NCBI GenBank assembly: GCA_030737875.1
Contig: CM060909.1
Coordinates: 30,029,659-30,093,658 of the forward strand
DNA from: Allium sativum
Taxonomy: Eukaryota; Streptophyta; Magnoliopsida; Asparagales; Amaryllidaceae
Direction: 5' to 3'
DNA length: 64,000 nt
Shown here: in pieces, positions 48,808 to 57,867 of the stretch
Layout of the letters: each line of letters opens with the position of its first letter
Position numbering within the stretch: the stretch's first letter is position 1
The notes under the pieces: generated by a model
Told to the model about the DNA's origin: nothing
Database searches by the model: none
What the model saw: only the letters and a program-made list of their open reading frames with translations
Position numbers and translations under genes: made by a program

Positions 48808-49080
48808 CAACAGCAAAACGAGGGTGGAAAAGGCAACGGTGGCAAGGGAAAGAAGAAGTGCTTCAATTGCGGGACACCAGGCCACCTAAGCAAAGATTGT
48901 CGGAAGAAGAAGAAGACTGGCTTCTTCCACTGTGGCGAAGCAGGGCATCTAGTGAAGGACTGCCGTAAGAAGGGGCAAAGGACGGGATCTACCTCAGGTG
49001 GACAGGTGCAAGCTCTAATGGCACCAGGTCAGGCAAGGGGGCAAGTTCAGGCTCTCGCGGTTCCACCGATTCAGGAAGAG
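48808..49080 (+). pseudogene. gag: Gag zinc-knuckle region (element 3), second knuckle lacks a Cys
   Basis: The first knuckle is intact (CFNCGTPGHLSKDC, from 48859). The second reads FFHCGEAGHLVKDC: its first Cys is Phe. A one-base loss near 49078 (GAAGAGG against GAACGAGG in the sisters) then moves the protease to another frame. Confidence 0.82.
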
Positions 49081-50942
49081 GTAGAACTATTTCTGTTGAA
49101 AGTCTGGTTTTTCTGTTTGATCATCCTGTCCGTACTTTGTTTGACTCTGGCGCATCGCATTCGTTTATCTCATCATCATTAGTTGAGTCACTGCACTTAG
49201 ACACCAGTCTAGTAGATGATCCCTTGGTTGTTTCAAACCCAATTAGGGGCTCCACTTATTTGTCCATGATATGTTTGGGTTTGAAGATTTCTATACTTAG
49301 CGTTGAGTTTAGATGTGATGCTTTTGTTTTGGGCTTCACGGGCTACAGGTTGATTTTGGGCATGGACTGGTTATCCAGTAATTTTGTTGTTCTTGATTGC
49401 GAAAGGAGAGTTATTAGGCTCATGACCTGCTTGGGGAACACTCTCGAGATCTCTTGTAATCCCATGGATTCTGTTATGCTAAGTTATCTTGAATCGCTTG
49501 ACGCTTCGGTCGAGAGTTTGCGATCTGTTAGAGTGGTCCGGGAATACTCGGATGTGTTTGAGGAGGTGAAGGGCTTACCTCCGAAGCGGGAGATAGACTT
49601 CCAAATATATCTGGTGGACAATGCTAAACCAGTATCTTTGCCAGTGCGCCACATGGCTCCTCGTGAGAGGAGGGAACTCCATAAGCAAGTAGGGGAGTTG
49701 CTTGAGAAGGGGTTCATAAGACGAAGTATATCGGAGTGGGGTGCTCCAGTAGTATTTGCTACAAAGGCGGATGGGTTTCATCAGTTGAGAGTGGCTGAGG
49801 ATAACATAGACAAAACTGCCTTTAGGACTCCGGATGGTTTCTATGAGTGGCTTGTGATGCCATTTGGTTTGATGAACGCCCCTGCATACTTTGTTGATTT
49901 GATGAGTAGGGTGTTTAGGGAGTACCTTAATAAGTTCGTGGTGGTCTTTGTGGATGATATCTTAGTCTTTTCTAAGAGTGAAGAAGAGCATGCCCTACAT
50001 CTTAGGGAAGTGTTGGAGACTCTTCGAGCGCATAGCCTTAAGGCTAAATTCTCTAAATGTCACTTTTGGAGAAAGGAAGTGCGGTTCTTGGGGCACGTGG
50101 TCTCCAAGGAAGGGATAACTGTGGATCCCGCGAAGGTAGTGTCCATCCAAGATTGGAAGGTTCCGAAGAATGCTACCGAGGTGAGGATTTTCTTGGGGTT
50201 GGCTGGCTACTATAGGAAGTTTATCAAGGACTTCGCGAAGATATCAGCCCCATTAACTCGCTTGACAAAGAAGAATCTAGTCTTCGCATGGGACGTAGAT
50301 TGTGATGATGCGTTCCAACGGTTAAAGAGAGCTTTAACCACAGCTCCAGTCTTAGTGTTGCCAGATGGGAGTAAGCCATTTGTTGTTTATACCGATGCTT
50401 GTGGGACAGGACTAGGCGCAGTCTTAATGCAAGAGGGAAGGGTAATAGCCTATGGGGGAAGGCAGTTGAGAAAGCATGAGAAAAATTACCCTACCCATGA
50501 TTTAGAGTTGGCCGCTATTGTTTTTGCGCTTAAGACTTGGCGCCATTATCTTCTTGGAGAGAAGTTCGAATTGTTCACTGACCACAAATCATTGAAGTAC
50601 TTGTTTTCTCAGAAGGATTTGAACTTAAGACAGCAAAGGTGGATGGAGTTCTTAGCATCCTATGATTTCGAGATAGTGTATACCCCTGGCAAGGGTAACG
50701 TGGTGGCAGACGCCTTAAGCAGAAAAAGGTTGTCCTTGAGTCCATTGTTCGTGGAACGACGAAGCTTGGAATTTATCTCGATGTTTGATTTCAGACCCTC
50801 CGTTGACTTTGTACCCGGATTGCTAGCATCCTTAGAGGTCAGACCTACTCTTTTGGGACGGATTGGCCAGGCACAGCGGGACGACCCACAGTTGGTAGAG
50901 TTGGTAGAGAGGCTCATAAGGGGGAGTCGTCCAGCCATTTGA
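49081..50942 (+). pseudogene. pol: Pol: protease, RT with internal deletion, RNase H (element 3)
   Basis: The protease keeps the canonical DSGAS (49143-49151). RT goes from VVFATKADG directly to FHQLRVAED near 49770: compared with element 2, about 46 residues (138 bp) are missing in frame, including motif A with its catalytic Asp. FVDD is present at 49947-49958. RNase H follows ([28 protein letters not shown]). A one-base loss near 50920 shifts the frame and ends this stretch. With one catalytic Asp region gone, RT cannot be active, whatever the other breaks. Confidence 0.93.
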
Positions 50943-52291
50943 GTAGGTACACCCTAGACGATAGGGGGTGCTTGCGTAGAGACGGTAGACTTTGTGTACC
51001 ACAAGACGAGGGTTTGAGGAAGGCTATTCTTGATGATGCGCATCGTTCAAAGATGACCATTCATCCCGGTGGGGACAAGATGTACCAAGACATGAAGCGA
51101 GTTTTCTTTTGGGCCGGTATGAAGAAAGATGTGGCCGAGTATGTCGCTAGATGCTTGGTGTGCCAACAAGCGAAAGCGGAGCAAAAGAAACCTGGTGGGT
51201 TGCTTCACCCATTGGAAGTTCCGCAATGGAAGTGGGATAGCGTCTCGATGGATTTTATTGATGGGTTACCAAGATCGAGGAAGGGTAATACGGGAATTTG
51301 GGTTGTGGTAGACAGACTTACTAAGAGCGCCCATTTCATACCCGTGAAGAGCAAGAGGACTGCTCCATGGCTAGCTTCAGTTTATCTTCGAGAGATAGTT
51401 CGGTTGCATGGTGTACCTTCTAGCATAGTGAGCGATCGAGATCCTATCTTCACTAGCGAATTTTGGAAGAGTTTGCAAGAGGCAGTAGGGACTTAGTTGT
51501 GTTTGAGCACCGCATATCATCCTCAGACGGACGGCCAGACCGAGAGGGTGAATCGTGTTCTAGAAGACCTTTTGAGGCTATGTGTCTTAGATTTTGGAGG
51601 TACATGGGAAGAGCATCTTCCATTAGTGGAGTTCGCATATGATAATAGCTTTCAATCTAGTATTGGCATGGCTCCTTTTGAAGCTCTTTATGGAAGGCCT
51701 TGTCGATCACCTACATGTTGGTTGGAATCTACGGATAAGATCTTGCTTGGGCCTGATATGGTTAGAGAGACTTCGGAAAAGATTGATTTGATTCGAAGAA
51801 GGATGAAAGCAGCGCAAGATAGGTAGAAGTCTTACGCGGATAAGAGGAGGACGGATCTGGAGTTTGATGTTGGGGACATGGTCTTTATTAAAGTATCTCC
51901 ATTACGGAATGTTGTTCGCTTTGGGTCCGTTGGGAAGTTAGCACCAAGATTTGTAGGACTGTTTCCTATTAAGGAAAGGATTGGACGGATGGCATATAGA
52001 GTGGATTTACCCGAGAGACTTAGTGGGGTACATGACGTATTCCATGTGTCACATTTGAGGAAGTGCCTACATGAGACCGCAGAGGTGGTAGAGCCGAGCT
52101 TGCTTAGAGAAGTGGAGGTAGAGCGTGATGCAACTATTCGACGAGCTCCTACTCGCATCCTTGGGTCAGAGGTTAGGAAGTTGAGAAACAGAGAGGTTCG
52201 ACTAGTCAAAGTGCAATGGGGAGAGGATGAGAGCAATGCTACTTGGGAGACAGAAGCGAAGATGCGTTCACTGTACCCATTCCTTTTTTAG
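50939..52291 (+). pseudogene. pol: Pol: integrase and chromodomain-like tail (element 3), two nonsense codons
   Basis: One frame with TAG at 51494 and 51824, both at CAG codons of element 2. The integrase HHCC zinc finger ([19 protein letters not shown]) lies at about 51045-51175. DDE core: Asp 51251, Asp 51434, Glu 51542, again 35 residues between the last two. The GPY/F-like part and chromodomain-like segment (VRLVKVQWGEDESNATWETEAKM) reach the stop at 52289-52291, which may be the natural end or a CGA-to-TAG change. Known chromoviruses use this tail to target heterochromatin. Confidence 0.93.
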
Positions 52292-52904
52292 GGTATGTCT
52301 TTTAACTTCTCCTTTATCGTTTGTCTAGTACTTATCTTATCTTTAGTATTTCCTCTCATTAGTATCTTTGACCTTTAGATAGGGTAAACCTATGGTTGAA
52401 ACATGTGTTTGAGACATGTTATGTTTGATGGATGCGTGTGGATGCAAGTGGTTGCTAGTGGTTGCTCGTGGATGCATATACACACACTTTAGACACTAGA
52501 TCGGCTCAGTCACTTCATATTGCATATTGCATATAATTGTGTGTAGGTAGCTATAATAATGGATGTATAATGGTTGTGTTATCATATGGATGATGCATTT
52601 TGGTGTATGGTTGTGCACACATGTAGTAATAGTATGTGTCGATAGGATTCTTTCGCATACATATTGGATGCATGGCACTATCCTGGTTTGCATTAAGGAG
52701 GTCAACTGAATCAGTAGACCGTGTGATTTTGCATTAGACAGGGAACATATACATACACTCTTTGCATATGTTCATACAGCATTAGAAACTTTAAGGTCAA
52801 TGGATGCCAGTGTTTGATGGTTTAGTAGATGGTTGTTTGGTTGGTAGGATACGTTCTTCTTGATTTAGACATTTCGGGGACGAAATCCTTTAAGTAGGGG
52901 AGAA
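52292..52904 (+). other. Element 3 3' non-coding region with polypurine tract
   Basis: No credible gene. It resembles the 3' regions of elements 1 and 2 and ends with CATTTCGGGGACGAAATCC and the purine tract AGTAGGGGAGAA (52893-52904). The GGGGACGAAA block is also seen, on the minus strand, beside the purine tract of element B. Confidence 0.85.
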
Positions 52905-55900
52905 TGTAACAACCCGTATGTTAAATAACTTGTTATAATATAAATCAGGGCAGAATTAAATTTTAAAGTCTGAATCAGGGGAAACGGGCTATGCCATTGC
53001 GTTCATCTCGAAAAAATACGCGAAATAGAGTCCGAGTTTTCGAAAATCAGAGTCCGTATGACCCAGTTAGGGCCCGAAGAAGTTTTCAGAAAATTCAAAA
53101 CAGATTTAAAATATTCAAATTTAACAGTTCAGAAGAGGCGGGAAAATTCCCGCCAGACAGAGGGAGTCGACACAGGGGTCGACATGGGTGTCGACCCCCC
53201 CCCCCCAAAGGGGTTGACCCATGTGTCGACCCAGGGGTCGACCCCCCCTGTCGGTCGATTTGGCTGGGTGCACCATTTTGGCTTTTGGGCTGTGCTTGGT
53301 GGCTTGTGACGAAATCTGACGGCTCTAACCTAATCTAGGGTTAATCTAAGGGCCTAAACTACATCCTAAATCTATAAATACACCCTAAGACTACCCTAAT
53401 CCATACTAAAAGTAGATACAACGTCGTTATGCCGTCAAAATGCAACTTGAAGGAGCCTCCATCAAATTGTAGAAGAAGATAGCTTCTCAAATCAACTTCT
53501 AATCAACTCTAGCAACCTAATCTTCTTCATAGGAGAGCTAATCAACAAGTTGTGAGTTTCTATGCCTTTAGCAAGCAATTGCTAGACTAATTATGATAGG
53601 ATATAATGAGGTTATGGTTATGTATGTGGATCAATGCAAGTTATGTTATCATATGCTATGTGTTCATGATGTTATGCAAGTTGTTCAAGTCATATGCTAT
53701 GTGTTCATGATGTTATGCAAGTTATGTTATCATATGCTATATGTTCATGATGTTATGCAAGTTATGCAAGTTATATGCTATATGATCATGATGTTATGCA
53801 AGTTATGCAAGTTTTAGGCTATGTGTTCATGATGCTAGTTATGCAAATCGCTATGATAAACATTGATCCATTATGACACCATGTTAGGCAAGTTTGGTGT
53901 TTGATTATATGCAAGTTCATATATGATATGTTATGCAAATTTGGTGTTTGATTATATGCAAGTTCATATATGATATGTTATGCAAGTTTGGTGTTTGATT
54001 ATATGCAAGTTCATATATGACATGTTATGCAAGTTTGGTGTTTGATTTTATGCAAGTAACATGTGCAAGTTTATACCTTTGTATGATATGCATACATATG
54101 CAAGTTAAACCCTTTGTATGTCATACATACATATGCAAGTTTACCCCTTTGTATGACATAAGTAACCTATGCAAGTTACCCTCTTTATGACATATGCGAT
54201 TCATGCAAGTTTGGGTTGATTATTTATGCTAGTTGGGTTTGATGCCATGGTCATATATGCATGTTGACACCTTTAAAACCCATGTTGATGCTAATGTTAT
54301 GCAAGTTGAACCCATTGTGTTTGTGATGAATCTTCCCTTTTAAATATGTCATGTCAACGTATTACGTGGGGAATGATGGGGTTAATATTCATGTTAATGA
54401 AATGGTGTGAAGTTGGTATGATTATGCATACCATAAAGTGGATGGACATAATTGAGTCAATTATGTACATCGTTAAATTTGTAATTAATTAGGGATAATT
54501 AATACAAATTATGGGGGTGATTAATTAGGTGTAATTAATCGACTAAGACACGAGGTTGGACCCTTTTGTAGCATAAGACTGCCCGGAACCGACCGGCAAA
54601 TCCAGCGGCTACAAATGATTGGCCCAATGTGAGAGGTCTTAGGCATAAACTAAATACGTGACAAGTGTAAAGACACGAGGTTAGACTCTGTTATGGCGTA
54701 AGGCTGCCCGGAACCGACCGGCAAATCCAGCTTCCATAAAAGACAGTCTAATGTGAGAGGTCTTTACAAAGGTTACGTTCTTAATCAGTTAAGAAACACT
54801 TAACCAGATAAGCATGTAGTGGGGCATGAGGGATTAAGTGGGTGCCTTGGGTGGCATGTGGAAATCAAGTAAGTGCCTTGGGTGGCATGTGGAAATCTAG
54901 TGGGTTGCCTTGGGTGGCAATAGAAAATACGATTAGAATACTTAACCAAGTGGAAACATGTAATTAAACATGATTAAAGGGTTAAGTGGGATGCACTAGA
55001 AAAAGGGACAAGCTTAGGTGGGTAGCTTGTGGGGGCCCATTTCAACCAGTAACCCATATGTATCTTATTGGGCTCGACCCATGTCGAGGACGGGACACGC
55101 GTACTGGGCTTGACTATAAGAGGCCAAAACGGGTTAGCGGTGGCAACGCAAGTCCAACGGGTTTCATATGCGTGTGTGGACCCGGGCTGGTAGGTAAGAC
55201 GTTGTTGCATCGTGTAGGTATAAGCCGTGCACCATTGGTTGTATCGGGTTGCCACTTTGGGGAGTGATACACCCCACTGTGGGGCCAGCACGGGTATCTA
55301 CGGTAGGGAGCCGATTGCTTGGGGAGTAGTGGGTACACCTAGTGGAGATAGGGGCAGACGACACCTATGTAGTCAGCTAGGGGTGCACAAAACTACCAGT
55401 TAAATTTTCTAAGTCCTTGGGTGGGATCAACCTTTAAGTAGGAACGACTGGTGTGGTGCGGTGTAGTAATTACCCTTGGGTGGGTAGATGCATCTTTACC
55501 GATATCTTGGTTCATCCTATGTGTAGTTGGCTACTTAGTGTAGTCATTTATCCCCAGTCATTACCGTACCAAGTTTATATCATACCCTAATTACTTTAAT
55601 GATTGTATTGTTAAAGTTATAGGGCTCACTCAGTCTTATGTCTGACCCCATTGTTTTTATCTTTTCCCCCCTCAGGTCCTCAGGTTGGGCCTAGCACTAG
55701 TGGGCTTTGATCAGATTTCTTTATCTATCTTTTGGAGCTTGGACGTTGATGTAAAGCCCAGCTTATCTTTTCTATTATGGCTATTGGTTTTGTAGTGGGA
55801 TTATGTACTTATGTTTTTATCAGGATGGATATTTAGTACTTGACTCTTTTATGGTGTTGTAACTAAACATGTTTACCTTCTGCTGCAATGAAACGATGTT

Positions 55901-56027
55901 TTAGATTGACAAGTATTATTTATATCTGTCTTGTTGTAATTTTTCTGTTCTATATTCACTTAAAAATACTCCACCGAAGTTAAGGCATTCCCTTAGAGAG
56001 TGACCTTAGCGGGAGTGGGGTGTTACA
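52905..56027 (+). repeat. Element 3 3' LTR
   Basis: 3123 bp, TGTAACAACCCG to GTGTTACA, almost identical to 44762-47882. Differences are mostly single bases and C-run lengths. It is followed by TSD CATAT at 56028-56032. Confidence 0.95.
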
Positions 56028-56831
56028 CATATGGCATTCAATCCAAAGAAAGAAATTTACATACTCGAACGAACAAAATTCAGAGAGCTAACTTTTTTGT
56101 TCGCTTGAGATTGGAGACATTCAAACTCATGGAAGACACATATGATCAATCGAAACTCAATAAAGATTAATCAAGCAAGCCGCGATTTTAAAGGGCAAAA
56201 AAACCCTAATTTCAAGCTTGGTCATCATTGAAAAAGAGGAAGCCGGATTATTCAAGTGATAAGCACAAGGGACCAGACATATGTTTTATAAGGAGGTTTT
56301 TGTTTTTTAAGTTGTTATTATGTTGTTTCTAATTTCTGTAAAACAATATGTTTCTCACCTAGGGAGTTTTAGCTACAGGATTTTATAGTTAAGAAAATCA
56401 CAACTTAGGAGTTAAGTCATGTCAAGATTTTGAGCGTAGGATTAGAATAGTTGGGAGAGGGTATCGCAAGTTTACAGGGAATTGTAAGCGTGGAGATTAT
56501 TTTAATCCTAGAAGAAATCTTGCGAATGCAGCAGTAGGTACGGTTTGGTGAAGCTGGGTAATTCTTGTGTATGATTTATCTTTTCTACAGTTTCTTTATC
56601 ATTCTATGATAGCTTCTATTTTTAATTTCGAATAAACCCTATTCACCCCCTTTAGGGTTAATCTAGATCCAACACACTAACCTTAGTTGCTTTTATTAAC
56701 ATATAAAACAAAGTTAGAATTCAATGTCAATAGTTTTTTAAGTCTATATTCAATATTTGACCATTTAAAATCCATCAAAAAATCATTTAAAAATTCATAT
56801 TTTAGATTGACAAAAAATACGGGTCGTTACA
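56028..56831. repeat. Remnant: Copia-like LTR end, then U3 start of element D's left LTR
   Basis: It begins with the TSD of element 3. At about 56630-56690, AATAAACCCTATTCACCCCC followed by TAGGGTTAATCTAGATCCAACA-type sequence resembles the terminal part of SIRE/Maximus-type Copia LTRs, recalled from memory and not searched. From about 56700 to 56831 the sequence ends in AAATACGGGTCGTTACA, the start (minus) of a giant-lineage LTR beside a purine tract. Only about 130 bp of that LTR is recognisable here. Confidence 0.45.
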
Positions 56832-57308
56832 ATCTCCCCTAAATAAAAAGATTTCATCCTCGAAATCAAAGACATAAGTAAACTTATTTATAATCCTTTT
56901 TAGATAACCCTTTCTAATCATTTACCAAATACCTTTTAGTCAAAATTGTGAAACTTAATTCACAAGGTATTCGTAAGCACCTACTCAGTTTATTTTCTTA
57001 CTTAACAGGTTTCAGAACTTATCAACTATCCAAAATCGTCGATATTTCAATTTTCTAATCCAAATTCTATAAATAATCTTTGTTTGTTCAAAATATAATC
57101 TTTCAAAATCAATTTAAAATAACTTTATATCACGAATACGCTCACTTGTATACGTAATACTCTTAACTCATTCTAGGGCATTACTAACTCCATCTCTAAT
57201 GAGTTTCTCTTCAAGGATATTACTAATCCTAGCTCTGATGAGCTCTTTTCATTTCGTTCTAATGAGTTGTATCCCAAAGCTTTGAATAAACCAAAGTCTA
57301 ATACCAAA
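56832..57308 (-). mobile_element. Element D internal region, 477 bp, minus strand
   Basis: Between the purine tract (plus ATCTCCCCTAAA, 56832-56843) and a degenerate PBS (plus AGTCTAATACCA, 57295-57306, against AGCTCTGATACCA). Two ATTACTA-loop hairpins lie at 57174-57192 (weak) and 57213-57231 (AAGGAT/ATCCTA). No gene. This is the shortest internal region of the lineage here. Confidence 0.8.
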
Positions 57309-57787
57309 TGTAATGACCCGAAAAAATCTACCTTTCAAATCGACTATATATCACACCAGTCCTTGTCTGGCATGCCTGGTAATAGGATGCAGCATGATAG
57401 GGGGCTCTTGCCATGTGTTTGGTGGCGAGCTGTAACGATTCAGATTTCACCCGGACCTAGTCGATCGCTAAATCGACCAAGACCGTTCGAATCCCGCATA
57501 CGTTAACTTTGGACATACAACAACATTAGAACAAATAATAGAAGACTTTTATTACATCATGATAATATAACATCAGAGTACAGAATATATCAGAGTACAT
57601 CGAATATAAAATGTTAATTTACAAAAAAATTAATAATATGCAGCGGAAAACTGTCAATGCTCTGGACATAGCTTTAAGCTTCAATCCAGAATCCTGCTCA
57701 AAAGATAAATATCTGAAAAACAAGCCACTCGATTTCCCATGTGGAAAATATGAGCACCCGAGTTTGCAAGTGAAACAAACTACGAGT

Positions 57788-57867
57788 CAGTCATGGGACT
57801 GGTATGAGAAATCTTAGTTAAATTATTTAATAATAAGGCTAACCACAGGACCACGCCGCTAACGCGG
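57788..57867 (-). other. Conserved hairpin pair in D right LTR
   Basis: CAGTC-ATGG-GACTG at 57788-57801 and CCGC-TAAC-GCGG at 57856-57867. Compared with CCGT...ACGG in A and B, both sides of the last pair have changed together (T-A to C-G). Confidence 0.6.

Larger units (their letters stand above)
44762..56027 (+). mobile_element. Element 3: full-length chromovirus, Tekay-like
   Basis: 11,266 bp with TSD CATAT. LTRs 44762-47882 (3121 bp) and 52905-56027 (3123 bp) look almost identical, so this is the youngest insertion that can be judged here. It has an intact PBS, gag, pol and purine tract, but gag-pol is broken by frameshifts and stops and the RT has lost its motif A region. It belongs to a different subfamily from elements 1 and 2: LTRs begin TGTAACAACCCG rather than TGTAACACC, and much of U3 differs. 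Confidence 0.95.

Noticed and set aside
37731..56831. C taken as the partner (left) LTR of element D
   Set aside because: At the 200-bp module and elsewhere, D resembles B more than C, and the palindromic arrays of C and D differ completely. Two LTRs of one element should be alike.
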